A stretch of DNA of 64,000 nucleotides, from NCBI RefSeq assembly GCF_001477655.1, contig NZ_CP011266.1, forward strand, positions 1 through 64,000, given 5' to 3'. Below the pieces are notes generated by a model, which was not told where the DNA came from, did no database searches, and saw only the letters and a program-made list of their open reading frames with translations. Every line of letters begins with the position of its first letter. Position 1 is the stretch's first letter. This document shows positions 1 to 8,659 of this stretch, one piece after another. The translations under genes and the position numbers were made by a program. This DNA is from Methanobrevibacter millerae. GTDB taxonomy: Archaea > Methanobacteriota > Methanobacteria > Methanobacteriales > Methanobacteriaceae.

Positions 1-12
1 ATGGGTGGGAAT

Positions 13-1167
13 ATGGCAAATATTTTTGAAAACATTCAGAATGAAAATGTAATATTTAAGGATAAAAAGCCTTTGGATCATAGGTTTTTACCTGAAAGAT
101 TATTACACAGGGAAGAACAGGTAACGCAAATAGCGAGATATTGGGTTGATGCTTTAAATGATGTAACTCCATCAAACATTACGATTTATGGTAAAACCGG
201 TACTGGTAAAACTGCTGCTGCAAAATTCGCTCGGTCTCAACTTTTGGAGTTTTCAGCAGATCAAGATGTTTTTATTAAAATTGAATATATAAGATGTACT
301 GATTATACTACTGAATATCAGGTAATAGCTCAATTGTGTCAAAAGCTTGGACGTGATGTTCCGCACAGGGGATGGACTAAAGCTGAAGTTGTCAATACTT
401 TCAGAGATATATTCAGGACAAATGCGTTTGGAAAAAAACTTATTTTAATTGTTATTTTAGATGAAATTGATATTTTGCTTAATAAAGATGGAGATGGAAT
501 ATTATATACATTAACAAGGACAGACAATGTTTCAATTTTATCTATCAGTAACTTTTTGGATTTCAAAGGACTAATCAAATCAAGGGTTACCAGTAGTTTA
601 AATGATAAGGAAATTGTATTTCCTCCTTATGGAGCTAACCAATTGACAGATATTTTAAATGAAAGGGCAAATATGGCCTTCAATGAAGGTGTCGTTGAAA
701 GTGATGTGATTCCATTGTGCTCTGCAATGGCTGCCAAGGAAGAAGGTGATGCTAGATTTGCTTTAGATTTATTAAAAACTTCAGGTTTCATAGCTGAAGA
801 GGAAGGATCAAATACTATTAAAAGTGAACATGTCAGAATGGCTAAAGACAGAATAGAACATGATAAATTTGTTGACGTCGTAAAGACTCTTCCAACTCAA
901 CAGCAAAGGGTTTTAGAAGCTATTTTAAGATTAACTAATGATAATGAAGAAATCACTTCAGGTAAATTATATGAAGCTTATAGTGAAGTATCTAAAAAAG
1001 ATGCTGTTACTTACAGAAGAATATTTGATTTTATCAATGAACTAGAAATGTTAGGTATCATTTCCACAAACACCATTTCTCGTGGTCGTGGAAAAGGAAG
1101 AACTAACATTATTAAACTTCAATGTGATGAAGATTTGCTTGAATCAAGTTTATATTCATCTATTTAG
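13..1167 (+). CDS. cdc6: Orc1/Cdc6-type replication initiator
   Basis: Archaeal origin-recognition and helicase-loading AAA+ ATPase. From the chosen start (384 aa) the Walker A motif GKTGTGKT lies at about residues 60-67 and Walker B LDEID at 149-153. A sensor-1-like SISN follows, then a sensor-2-like [10 protein letters not shown] near residue 242, and a C-terminal winged-helix region containing [11 protein letters not shown]. The frame is open from base 1, but ATG at 13 is preferred because GGTGG at 5-9 is a ribosome-binding site for it. The gene converges on pyrB and their 3' ends overlap by 8 nt. An initiator gene often lies near an origin, but origin-like repeats are not visible here and would have to lie to the left of the window. 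The family assignment is firm. Confidence 0.95.
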   Translation: MANIFENIQNENVIFKDKKPLDHRFLPERLLHREEQVTQIARYWVDALNDVTPSNITIYGKTGTGKTAAAKFARSQLLEFSADQDVFIKIEYIRCTDYTTEYQVIAQLCQKLGRDVPHRGWTKAEVVNTFRDIFRTNAFGKKLILIVILDEIDILLNKDGDGILYTLTRTDNVSILSISNFLDFKGLIKSRVTSSLNDKEIVFPPYGANQLTDILNERANMAFNEGVVESDVIPLCSAMAAKEEGDARFALDLLKTSGFIAEEEGSNTIKSEHVRMAKDRIEHDKFVDVVKTLPTQQQRVLEAILRLTNDNEEITSGKLYEAYSEVSKKDAVTYRRIFDFINELEMLGIISTNTISRGRGKGRTNIIKLQCDEDLLESSLYSSI

Positions 1168-2107
1168 GGTTGTTTTTAATTAATGTTTTTAAAATTGCCA
1201 TTCTTACTGGAACGGCATTGGCTGCCTGGGTGAAATACTTATTATATTTGGTATCATCCACATCACCATCTATTTCATCGATTCTAGGTAAAGGATGCAT
1301 TACAATCAGGTCTTTACCTTCCAGCATTTTTTTGTTAATAATATAAGCACCTTTGATTTCTAAATAATCATCAATATCTGCAAAACGCTCTTTTTGAATT
1401 CTTGTAACATATAAAACATTTACTTTATCGATGACATCTGAAATATTGGATGTTTCAGTGTAAGACATTCCTGCTTTGTCTAAGTCATGAAGTATTTCTT
1501 GAGGCATTTTCAATTTATCCGGTGATACGAAGTAAAGTTCAACGTTATCATATAATGTCAGAGCATTTGCTAGGGAGTGAACTGTACGTCCATATTTTAA
1601 ATCACCAATTAATGCAATTTTTATGTTGTCAATATGTCCAATTTCTTTTTTAATTGTGTACAAGTCAAGCAATGTTTGTGTTGGATGTTGACCAGCACCA
1701 TCACCAGCATTAATTACAGGAACATCTACAATATCTGATATGAATTTTGAAACTCCTTCCATTTCATGTCTTATTACCAATGCATCACAGTATCCTTCAA
1801 ACATTTTTGCGGTGTCTGCTATACTTTCACCTTTGGATACACTTGAAGAACCTGTGTTTTCAAAACCAATACATTCACCACTCAAACGTTTCATTGATGT
1901 TTCAAATGACATTTTTGTTCTTGTTGATGGTTCAAAAAACATTAATCCTAATATTTTTCCTTTTAATTCTTCTGAAATTTCTCTGGATTTAGCAATATCC
2001 TCTAATTTTGATGCTTCGTCTATAATATAATCAATATCTGATTTATTTAAATCTTTAATTGATATTATGTTTTTCAATTCAAAAATTTTAATCAACCCTT
2101 TTTTCAA
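1160..2107 (-). CDS. pyrB: Aspartate carbamoyltransferase catalytic subunit
   Basis: Condenses carbamoyl phosphate with aspartate in the committed step of pyrimidine synthesis. The carbamoyl-phosphate signature FFEPSTRT is at residues 57-64, SSVSKGES supplies the mobile-loop lysine, HPTQTLLDL is at 141-149 and HPLPR is near the C terminus. Length is normal for the family. The start is uncertain: the longest frame uses TTG at 2107 and overlaps the upstream gene by 20 nt, whereas homologues usually begin at the [10 protein letters not shown] block, which would put a TTG start near 2077. It is last in the run hisG-flavodoxin-pyrB. The regulatory subunit pyrI is not in the window. Confidence 0.95.
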   Translation of the reverse strand: MKKGLIKIFELKNIISIKDLNKSDIDYIIDEASKLEDIAKSREISEELKGKILGLMFFEPSTRTKMSFETSMKRLSGECIGFENTGSSSVSKGESIADTAKMFEGYCDALVIRHEMEGVSKFISDIVDVPVINAGDGAGQHPTQTLLDLYTIKKEIGHIDNIKIALIGDLKYGRTVHSLANALTLYDNVELYFVSPDKLKMPQEILHDLDKAGMSYTETSNISDVIDKVNVLYVTRIQKERFADIDDYLEIKGAYIINKKMLEGKDLIVMHPLPRIDEIDGDVDDTKYNKYFTQAANAVPVRMAILKTLIKNNPK

Positions 2108-2582
2108 TTAAATTATTAATGTTATTTGCAAATTCTTCTATTTTATGTTTATTTAAAATAGGTACATTATCATTTTTTTCGATAATTTTTTTTGATTTTC
2201 TTCTTTGAATGTAATTTCCTATATCTGTATTTATTTCATATCCGAAGTTTGAATACACAAATGAGGATTCTATGATTTCCTGTGAAAATACTTTGTCCAA
2301 ATTTGTCATCATATCTAAATTTTCATCACTATTCACATATAATGCATGAGGTTTTTCAATGAGTGTTTTGATATTTCTTGAAACATATCTTTTGAACGAT
2401 CCTTGAACCTTTCCATTATACGTTGATGCCCCTAATATAATAAAGTTATATTTTAAAAGGCATATATCCTTGACATTTTCAATAGAAATCAACACTACCT
2501 CTGATTTAATTAATTCTTTTAATATTTTGGCGGATTTTTTTGTATCATCAATTAATGTTGAATAAATTATTGCAGTTTTCAT
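2088..2582 (-). CDS. Flavodoxin-fold protein
   Basis: A 164-aa single-domain protein. The N terminus [19 protein letters not shown] has the shape of a flavodoxin FMN-phosphate loop, and [21 protein letters not shown] matches the flavodoxin_5 / HemG-like group, which binds FMN and carries electrons. It has no membrane segment or signal peptide. It overlaps hisG by 4 nt (ATGA) and pyrB by up to 20 nt, so the three are probably cotranscribed, although the context does not reveal its redox partner. It could be a protoporphyrinogen-oxidase-like flavodoxin, but methanogens generally use other heme or siroheme routes, so only the fold is claimed. Confidence 0.75.
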   Translation of the reverse strand: MKTAIIYSTLIDDTKKSAKILKELIKSEVVLISIENVKDICLLKYNFIILGASTYNGKVQGSFKRYVSRNIKTLIEKPHALYVNSDENLDMMTNLDKVFSQEIIESSFVYSNFGYEINTDIGNYIQRRKSKKIIEKNDNVPILNKHKIEEFANNINNLIEKRVD

Positions 2583-3439
2583 ATTATTCTTTCAATAGGT
2601 ACAACAAGAATGTCTTTTGCACCAGCATTCCTCAAATCATTTACAAGTTCAAAAACTTGATCTTCATCAATAACAGCTTGTATTGCAACGGTTTTTTCTT
2701 TAGATAAAACTTCAGATATAGTAGGACCATCCATAGCTGGCATAAGTTTTCTTACTTCATCTAAATCCTTGCTTTTCACATTCATCATTATAAGTTTTTT
2801 ACCATAGGCATCAATTACTCCTTTGATGCTTCTATTAACAGCTTCAACTAATGTTTTTTTATTTTCTAATGATTTTTCATTTGTTATTAATACAATTGTA
2901 CTTTCCAATATTGTATCAATGATTTTCAAATGATTCATTTTTAATGTAGTTCCTGTACTTGTTAAATCAGTAATTAAATCTGCTACGCCAATAAATGGTG
3001 CGATTTCTGTAGATCCACTTAATTTAACAATTTTTGGATTTAAATCATGATTTTTCAGATATTTTCTTGTTAATGTAGGAAATTCTGTTGCTATTACCAT
3101 ATCAGATGTTAAATCATCAATTGAGTTAATTTCTGAATCTTCAGGTGAAGCTAAAACAAGTTTTGTTTGTCCAAATTTTAAATCTAACAGCTGAACAACT
3201 TCACTTTCACTTTCTTTTATCAGGTCAATACCACTTATTCCCATATCAACAATTCCATCAGATACAAATTCAGGAATATCTGATGCCCTTGCAAACATTA
3301 TATCAATATTTTTATTATGAGTTTTTGATATTAATTGTCGATTATTGTTATCTTTTAAACCTAATCCTGCTTTTTCTAAAATATCTATAGATGGATTGCT
3401 AATTCTTCCTTTTGATGGAACAGCTATTTTTAATTTCAT
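2579..3439 (-). CDS. hisG: ATP phosphoribosyltransferase, long form
   Basis: First enzyme of histidine synthesis, joining ATP and PRPP. At 286 aa it is the long form: the catalytic double domain begins MKLKIAVPSKGRISNPS and includes DMGISGIDLI and the PRPP loop TDLTSTGTTL. It ends in the ACT-like regulatory domain (about residues 210-286, TVAIQAVIDEDQVFELVNDL) that gives histidine feedback and removes the need for HisZ. The start is supported by GGTGTTGAG just before ATG. It heads the run hisG-flavodoxin-pyrB with a 4-nt overlap to the next gene. Confidence 0.96.
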   Translation of the reverse strand: MKLKIAVPSKGRISNPSIDILEKAGLGLKDNNNRQLISKTHNKNIDIMFARASDIPEFVSDGIVDMGISGIDLIKESESEVVQLLDLKFGQTKLVLASPEDSEINSIDDLTSDMVIATEFPTLTRKYLKNHDLNPKIVKLSGSTEIAPFIGVADLITDLTSTGTTLKMNHLKIIDTILESTIVLITNEKSLENKKTLVEAVNRSIKGVIDAYGKKLIMMNVKSKDLDEVRKLMPAMDGPTISEVLSKEKTVAIQAVIDEDQVFELVNDLRNAGAKDILVVPIERII

Positions 3440-3535
3440 CTCAACACCAATTTTTCTTTATATATATTTTTAACATTATGTGTTTAAAATACTTTTTTTT
3501 ATTATTTTTTTAGGCATTCCTTAATAATTCCAAAA

Positions 3536-3600
3536 TATTTAAATATATATTGTTTATATAAAGATATTTAGCTTATGATTAATTGAATTTTAATCATAAG
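3536..3600 (+). promoter_or_regulatory. Histone promoter and 10-bp leader inverted repeat
   Basis: Two TATA-like boxes (around 3536-3550 and TTTATATAA at 3553-3561) precede a perfect inverted repeat, CTTATGATTA at 3572-3581 and TAATCATAAG at 3591-3600, with a 9-nt spacer. Depending on which TATA box is used, the repeat either straddles the start site as an operator or forms a hairpin at the very 5' end of the histone mRNA. Confidence 0.5.
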
Positions 3601-3630
3601 AATTGATTGAATTTTAGTGAGGTGAAAAAT

Positions 3631-3843
3631 ATGGCAGAAATACCAAAAGCTCCTATTGCTAGAATCATTAAGGATACTGGTGCTGAAAGAGTAAGTGAAG
3701 ATGCAAAAGTTGAATTAGCTGAAGCATTAGAAGAAATTGCACGTAACATTGCTATTAAAGCAAATGAAGCTGCAAGATTAGCTAAACGTAAAACTATTAA
3801 AGCTGAAGATATTAAATTCGCAGTCAATGAATTAGACTTATAA
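3631..3843 (+). CDS. Archaeal histone
   Basis: A 70-aa protein starting MAEIPKAPIARIIKDTGAER and consisting of one histone fold (alpha1, RVS loop, long alpha2 rich in Ala/Glu, RKTIKAEDIKFA alpha3). Such proteins dimerise and wrap DNA in HMfB-like superhelices. The start at 3631 rather than the in-frame upstream codon at 3607 is fixed by the strong ribosome-binding site GAGGTGA at 3619-3625 and by family length. dadD follows after 42 nt in the same direction and may be cotranscribed. A long inverted repeat lies in the leader. Confidence 0.97.
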   Translation: MAEIPKAPIARIIKDTGAERVSEDAKVELAEALEEIARNIAIKANEAARLAKRKTIKAEDIKFAVNELDL

Positions 3844-3885
3844 TTTTTTTTATAAGTCATACTTTTTTTATTTTTAGGTGTTATT

Positions 3886-5190
3886 ATGGCAGATAATACG
3901 ATTTTAATTAAAAATGCAGTTATTTTGGATCCTAATACGGATTATGATGAGAAAAAGGATTTATTAATTAATAATGATTTAATTTCAGAAATTTCAGATA
4001 ATATTTCTGATGAAAATGTTGACAAAGTAATAGATGCAACAGGTAAAATTTTACTTCCGGGTTTTATTAATACACATACACATTTATCCATGACATTGTT
4101 TAGAGGATTAGCTGATGACCTGGCTTTAGATGAATGGTTAAATGATAATATATGGCCTATGGAAGCAAATCTTAACGGTAATTATTGTTATATAGGAGCT
4201 CTTTTAGGAGCTGTTGAACTAATCAAATCAGGTACTACAACATTCTCTGATATGTATTTTTATATGGAAGATGTTGCAAAAGCAGTTGAAGAATCAGGTA
4301 TTAGAGCTGTATTGTCATATGGAATGATTGATTTCGGTGATGAGGAAAAAAGAAAAGCTGAAATTGAAAAGAACATGGCTCTATTTAAAAATTGTCATGA
4401 TGCTGCTGACGGAAGAATTAAAGTATTTTTCGGACCCCATTCTCCATATACCGCTTCAGAAGAATTGTTAAGAGAAGTCCGCAAATTGGCTGATGAGAAT
4501 GACATGAAAATTCATATTCATGTAAGTGAAACTCAAAAGGAAATTAATGATGTTTCCAGTGAAAAAGGATTAAGGCCATTCGAATACTTGGATTCTATAG
4601 GATTTTTAGGTCCTGATGTTTTATGTGCACATTGTGTATGGTTAAATGACAATGAAATTGATATAATTAAGAAAAATGATGTTAAAATTTCACATAATCC
4701 TTGCAGTAACATGAAATTGGCATCAGGTATTGCACCTGTATCAAAATTACTAGAAAATGATATATGTGTTTCTATTGGAACTGATGGAGCATCATCCAAC
4801 AACAATTTGGATTTAATCGAAGAATTAAAAACTGCCAGCTTGCTTCAAAAGGTTTCAACTCTTGACCCTAAGGTTTTAACATCAGATGAGGCTATTGCTA
4901 TCGGAACAATCAATGGTGCAAAGGCTCTCGGTTTGGAGGATGAAATTGGATCAATCGAAGTCGGCAAAAAAGCAGATTTAATATTAATTGATACAAATAA
5001 TGCTAATATGATTCCAGACAGTTCTAATTTAAGTTCCAATATTATTTACTCTGCAAACGGATCTAATGTAGATACTACTATTTGTAATGGTCAAATATTG
5101 ATGGAAAATAAGAAATTAACTACATTGGATGAGCAGGAAATTTATGATAAAGCTAGAAAAGCAATTGAAGAACTCAAGGCTCTTTTATAA
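3886..5190 (+). CDS. dadD: 5'-Deoxyadenosine / SAH / MTA deaminase
   Basis: A 434-aa amidohydrolase-superfamily enzyme. In methanogens this family deaminates 5'-deoxyadenosine, S-adenosylhomocysteine and methylthioadenosine to inosine derivatives, salvaging radical-SAM and methylation by-products. Visible metal and substrate motifs are INTHTHLSMTLFRGLADD (HxH), HVSETQKEI, CAHCVWL, SHNPCSNMKLASG and IGTDGASSNNN (catalytic Asp). Length and motif order fit the family. It follows the histone gene closely and starts behind AGGTGTTATT. The exact substrate preference cannot be read from sequence. Confidence 0.92.
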   Translation: MADNTILIKNAVILDPNTDYDEKKDLLINNDLISEISDNISDENVDKVIDATGKILLPGFINTHTHLSMTLFRGLADDLALDEWLNDNIWPMEANLNGNYCYIGALLGAVELIKSGTTTFSDMYFYMEDVAKAVEESGIRAVLSYGMIDFGDEEKRKAEIEKNMALFKNCHDAADGRIKVFFGPHSPYTASEELLREVRKLADENDMKIHIHVSETQKEINDVSSEKGLRPFEYLDSIGFLGPDVLCAHCVWLNDNEIDIIKKNDVKISHNPCSNMKLASGIAPVSKLLENDICVSIGTDGASSNNNLDLIEELKTASLLQKVSTLDPKVLTSDEAIAIGTINGAKALGLEDEIGSIEVGKKADLILIDTNNANMIPDSSNLSSNIIYSANGSNVDTTICNGQILMENKKLTTLDEQEIYDKARKAIEELKALL

Positions 5191-5203
5191 AAAAAGATGA
5201 TTA

Positions 5204-5223
5204 TTGAAGCTATCTAGCTTCAA
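5204..5223. terminator. Hairpin between convergent dadD and tfrA
   Basis: A perfect 9-bp inverted repeat, TTGAAGCTA (5204-5212) and TAGCTTCAA (5215-5223) with a 2-nt loop, overlaps the last codons of tfrA and follows dadD. It is placed to act for both converging transcripts. Confidence 0.5.
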
Positions 5224-6853
5224 ATTTAATTTTATTTTTGTTTAAAACAATACTTCTTTTCCATGCATCATTACTTTCAGGGAAATCGCTTCTGTAGTGA
5301 GCTCCTCTACTTTCACGACGTAATATTGCGGATTTAACAACTAAAATACAGATTTCAACCATATTTATTACTTCTAAAGCTGTTAACAATTCATTATTAT
5401 ACTGACTTTTATCAGATACATCAAGTTTATCCAAATCTTTCTGCATTTCTTGAAGTTGTTTAAGTGCTTCATTCAATTTTTTCTCTTCACGCACAATAGA
5501 TACTTTTTCCCACATTAGTTTTTTGATGTTTTCTTTAAATTCATTAGCTTTAATGGAACCTGGCTTTATTAACCCTTCAATTCTTTCTTTTTCGGCCAAA
5601 ACCATTTCATCATTGGTTTTTATTTCTGTTTCTTTCGCGATTTTGGCCGCATTTTCACCAGCTATTTTTCCGAATACTTGGGTGTCTGCAAGTGCGTTCC
5701 CGCCTAGACGATTAGCTCCGTGAACTCCACCGCAAACTTCTCCGCAAGCAAACAAATTAGGAAGTGAAGTTGAAGCATCAGTATTTATTTTGATACCGCC
5801 CATAAAGTGATGTGCTGTTGGAGCAACTTCAATTGGTTCGTTTTTAATGTCAACACCAACATTTTCAAATTGCAGAACCATGGTTTCCAGTTTTTCATCA
5901 ATAACATCATCGTCAAGATGTGAAATGTCAAGATAGACTCCTCCGTGTTCGCTTCCTCTTCCTTCAATAATTTCCTGATAGATTGATCTTGCTACAACGT
6001 CACGTGTTGACAGTTCCATTTTTTCAGGTGAATATCTTGCCATGAAACGTTCGCCATCTTTATTTAATAGCTTACCCCCTTCAGCCCTTACTGCTTCTGT
6101 TACTAATACTCCTTTTTTGGATTCAGGGGTAACCATTCCTGTTGGGTGGAATTGAACCTGTTCCATATCAATTAGGTTTGCACCAGCTCTATATGCTATT
6201 GCAAAACCATCTCCATTTTTTTGAAAGGTATTGGAAGTTACAGGGTATAGTTGTCCGGCTCCGCCACTTGCAAAAATTACGGCTTTTGATTGGAAGTATA
6301 TAATGCTGGAATCCTTTAAGTCAAATCCGGTTGCTCCTATTACTTGAACGCCCTCCTGAATAAGGGAAGTTATCATTACTTCTTCAATGCATTCTATATC
6401 TCTACTAATTATCTCTTCTTTTAAAGCATTTAAAAGTTCAGCACCAGTACGGTCTCCCTGAAAGCAAGTTCTTCTGTATGTCTGACCGCCAAATGGCCTT
6501 TGATTTATTTCACCGTTTTCCTGTCTGTCAAATAATGCACCGTAGTTTTCCAAATCAATTAATCTTTTAGGGGATTCATTTACTAAAATATCGACTAGCT
6601 TTTTATCATTTAGAAAACTTCCACCTTTTAAAGTGTCTTTAATATGTGCTTCTATTGAGTCGTCTTTATCAACAGCTTTGAAAACAGCATTATATCCACC
6701 TTCAGCCATTCCGGTACAACCGGATCTAAAGGATAATCCTTTTGACACAATTGTTGCTTTAAGACCAGCATCATCAACTTCAATAGCTGCTCTTGAACCA
6801 GCACCACCTGATCCTATTATTAACACATCTGTTTTAATAGTTTTAACTTCCAT
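5210..6853 (-). CDS. tfrA: Thiol:fumarate reductase (CoM/CoB) subunit A
   Basis: Flavoprotein subunit that reduces fumarate to succinate with coenzyme M and coenzyme B thiols, giving CoM-S-S-CoB in methanogens with an incomplete reductive TCA cycle. About 547 aa. The N-terminal FAD motif is DVLIIGSGGAGSRAA, followed by SGCTGMAEGG, the fumarate-reductase block RPFGGQTYRRTCFQGDRTG, HPTG, GGVHGANRLGGNAL and the C-terminal HYRSDFPE. ATG at 6853 is preferred over the in-frame start at 6868 because AAAGGT sits just ahead of it. Subunit B (tfrB) is not adjacent, as is usual in Methanobacteriales. The gene is divergent from ribK. Confidence 0.93.
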   Translation of the reverse strand: MEVKTIKTDVLIIGSGGAGSRAAIEVDDAGLKATIVSKGLSFRSGCTGMAEGGYNAVFKAVDKDDSIEAHIKDTLKGGSFLNDKKLVDILVNESPKRLIDLENYGALFDRQENGEINQRPFGGQTYRRTCFQGDRTGAELLNALKEEIISRDIECIEEVMITSLIQEGVQVIGATGFDLKDSSIIYFQSKAVIFASGGAGQLYPVTSNTFQKNGDGFAIAYRAGANLIDMEQVQFHPTGMVTPESKKGVLVTEAVRAEGGKLLNKDGERFMARYSPEKMELSTRDVVARSIYQEIIEGRGSEHGGVYLDISHLDDDVIDEKLETMVLQFENVGVDIKNEPIEVAPTAHHFMGGIKINTDASTSLPNLFACGEVCGGVHGANRLGGNALADTQVFGKIAGENAAKIAKETEIKTNDEMVLAEKERIEGLIKPGSIKANEFKENIKKLMWEKVSIVREEKKLNEALKQLQEMQKDLDKLDVSDKSQYNNELLTALEVINMVEICILVVKSAILRRESRGAHYRSDFPESNDAWKRSIVLNKNKIKFEAR

Positions 6854-6949
6854 TTTAATACCTTTCATAATCTTTATTGGTATTACTTTTAATTTTTATA
6901 ATTAATATAAATATGTTAAAAAATATAATTAGACATAAGAGGTTATTTG

Positions 6950-7324
6950 ATGAAACTTAGGGGAGAAGTTACAACTGGTTTGGGAAAAGCTGCTTTTTTT
7001 CTATCTCAGGATTTTTACGTTAATAATTTTATAAAAAATTGTGGTTTTAAGCCTTATCCTGGAACATTGAATATTCTAGTCCCTGAAAATCATTTAGAGC
7101 AAATCAACGAAATTAAAGATAATTGTAATGATATCATTAAACCTGATGAAGGGTTTGGTGCTGTAAAATACATTGAAGCTATTTTGAATGATGATGTTAA
7201 TGGGGCTATCGTTTTTCCGGCAAAAACAGAACATACTGAAAATTATTTGGAATTCATTGCTGAAATAAAATTAAGAGATGCACTTAATTTAAAAGACGGT
7301 GATATTGTAAGTATTGAGTTTTGA
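6950..7324 (+). CDS. ribK: CTP-dependent riboflavin kinase
   Basis: The archaeal enzyme (DUF120, MJ0056 family) makes FMN from riboflavin using CTP rather than ATP. It is a single 124-aa domain with the characteristic LRGEVTTGLGKAAFFLSQ start, FKPYPGTLNILVP (nucleotide and flavin binding) and a C-terminal LRDALNLKDGDIVSIEF. It lacks the N-terminal wHTH found in some homologues. ATG at 6950 is chosen over TTG at 6947 because AGAGGT is at 6938-6943. It lies just upstream of the FMN riboswitch and ribB, so flavin genes cluster here. Confidence 0.92.
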   Translation: MKLRGEVTTGLGKAAFFLSQDFYVNNFIKNCGFKPYPGTLNILVPENHLEQINEIKDNCNDIIKPDEGFGAVKYIEAILNDDVNGAIVFPAKTEHTENYLEFIAEIKLRDALNLKDGDIVSIEF

Positions 7325-7367
7325 TACCACAAAGTATTTTATATATAATTGATATATTATTTTAATA

Positions 7368-7497
7368 CGTTCTCAGGGGCGGAGTGAAATTCTCCACCGG
7401 TGGTGATTTTAATATAATAAGTCCACGAGCACGAGGTTAATGTGTTGATTTGGTGAAATTCCAAAACCGACGGTGACAGTCCGGATGAAAGAGAATA
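7368..7497 (+). promoter_or_regulatory. FMN riboswitch (RFN element) upstream of ribB
   Basis: The conserved RFN aptamer is readable along its length: P1 TTCTC (7370-7374) pairs with GAGAA (7491-7495). Between them lie AGGGGCGGAGTGAAATTCTC, CACCGGTGGTGAT, AGTCCACGAGC, TTGGTGAAATTCCAAAACCG and CGGTGACAGTCCGGATG in the canonical order. A TATA box at about 7337-7350 puts the start site near the first aptamer base. The aptamer is followed by a T-run (7506-7514) and then the ribB ribosome-binding site AAGGAGA (7537-7543), so either termination in the T-tract or occlusion of that site could be the output. Confidence 0.93.
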
Positions 7498-7550
7498 AGT
7501 AGATTATTTTTTTTAAAAACCCTGGTTCTAGTACACAAGGAGACATTACT

Positions 7551-8237
7551 ATGAATCAAGAAACTGATTTAGAAAAAGGATTTGAAGCCTTAAGACAAGG
7601 TAAATTTATTTTAGTATATGATAATGATGACAGAGAAGGCGAAATCGATATGATTATCGCTTCTGAATTTGTAACTCCAAAATCTATTGCTACAATGAGA
7701 AATGATGCTGGAGGATTAATCTGTAATTGTATTAGCTCTAAATTTTGTGATGAAATCAATTTACCGTTTATGGTCGACATTATGGCAGCAGCTACTGAAA
7801 AATATCCTAATTTAGCTGAACTTGCTCCTAATGATATTCCATACGATGAAAGATCATCCTTTTCAATTTGGGTAAATCACAGAAAATCATTCACTGGTGT
7901 AACAGACCATGACAGAGCAATGACCATTAGCGAAATGGCTAAAATGTTTAAAGATGGAAAATTCGATGAATTCGGTAAAACATTTAGATCTCCAGGACAT
8001 GTCTGTCTTTTAAGAGGAGCAGTTGACACTGTTAAAAACAGAAGAGGACACACAGAAATTGGTCTTGCAATGTGTGAAATGGCTGGTGTTACTCCTGTTT
8101 GTGTCGTTTGTGAAATGATGGATGGTGAAACCGGTCAGGCAACATCATTTGATGATGCTAAAAAATATGCTGAAGAAAATGATTTGGTTCTCCTTAGAGG
8201 AAACGACATCATTAAAAAATATTTAGAAGAATACTAA
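7551..8237 (+). CDS. ribB: 3,4-Dihydroxy-2-butanone 4-phosphate synthase
   Basis: Converts ribulose 5-phosphate to the four-carbon precursor of riboflavin plus formate. The 228-aa protein is a stand-alone RibB without a fused RibA. Signature residues are present: DNDDREGEIDMIIASE (metal-binding glutamates and acid loop), MRNDAGGLICNCI, a FTGVTDHDRAMTI block like the bacterial substrate loop, SPGHVCLLRG and RRGHTEIGLAMCEMAG. The ribosome-binding site AAGGAGA is 7 nt upstream of the ATG. It is controlled by the FMN riboswitch just upstream and converges with the next gene (4-nt overlap). The bacterial-style control suggests possible transfer of the leader or of the whole unit. Confidence 0.95.
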   Translation: MNQETDLEKGFEALRQGKFILVYDNDDREGEIDMIIASEFVTPKSIATMRNDAGGLICNCISSKFCDEINLPFMVDIMAAATEKYPNLAELAPNDIPYDERSSFSIWVNHRKSFTGVTDHDRAMTISEMAKMFKDGKFDEFGKTFRSPGHVCLLRGAVDTVKNRRGHTEIGLAMCEMAGVTPVCVVCEMMDGETGQATSFDDAKKYAEENDLVLLRGNDIIKKYLEEY

Positions 8238-8253
8238 CTATACATGTTAGTAT
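8231..8253. terminator. Inverted repeat at ribB 3' end
   Basis: ATACTAAC (8231-8238) and GTTAGTAT (8246-8253) form a perfect 8-bp stem with a 7-nt loop across the ribB stop codon, between convergent genes. It lacks a strong T-run, so assignment as a bidirectional terminator is tentative. Confidence 0.4.
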
Positions 8254-8659
8254 TATCCATTCTTTTATTTTGAATGTAGTTGATTATAAATTGGGTAATC
8301 TGTTGTATTTTGTATGAGTTATAAATGCTGAATGCAACGTATTTACCATCATGCATACTTATTTTTAAACCGTCGCGTATCTCTTTTGTAGGCTCTATTC
8401 CAGATATCTTATCCCATCTAACCCTTAGGGTTTTGCTTTTTAAAGCTTTTTCAAAGTGGATTCCATCATCCAGGATTTTAACTTTTTTTACAACACGGCG
8501 ATTTTTATCAGACCCAATCTGAATATCTCCGTTTTCGTCAAAAACATAATCCGGAATCAAACAGTTGGCTTTCCATCCTTGACGAATTTTTCTTGCAACC
8601 TGATGTCTGTCTTTTTTGGTTAGTTTAACTCCCTGTTCTGGGCTTAAGTTAAGTGCCAT
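8234..8659 (-). CDS. Conserved hypothetical protein, possible PH-like fold
   Basis: A 141-aa soluble protein that I do not recognise. The N-terminal half is basic (LTKKDRHQVARKIRQGWK). The second half (about residues 50-135) alternates short beta-like stretches, such as KKVKILDDGIHFEK, TLRVRWDKISGIEPTKE, GLKISMHDGKYVAFSIYNS, and then a final helix QQITQFIINYIQNKR. That pattern resembles bacterial PH-like or GRAM-type domains, but this is only a shape comparison. It shares one base with the stop codon of the upstream gene, and its ribosome-binding site GGTGAT lies inside that gene's last codons, so the two are translationally coupled. Confidence 0.6.
   Translation of the reverse strand: MALNLSPEQGVKLTKKDRHQVARKIRQGWKANCLIPDYVFDENGDIQIGSDKNRRVVKKVKILDDGIHFEKALKSKTLRVRWDKISGIEPTKEIRDGLKISMHDGKYVAFSIYNSYKIQQITQFIINYIQNKRMDNTNMYS

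Noticed and set aside
1-1167. Replication origin next to cdc6
   Set aside because: No origin-recognition-box-like repeats are visible on the right side of the gene, and the left side is outside the window.
3607-3630. Extended N terminus for the histone (upstream in-frame codon at 3607)
   Set aside because: The ribosome-binding site GAGGTGA lies within this extension and points to the ATG at 3631; family length also fits 70 aa.
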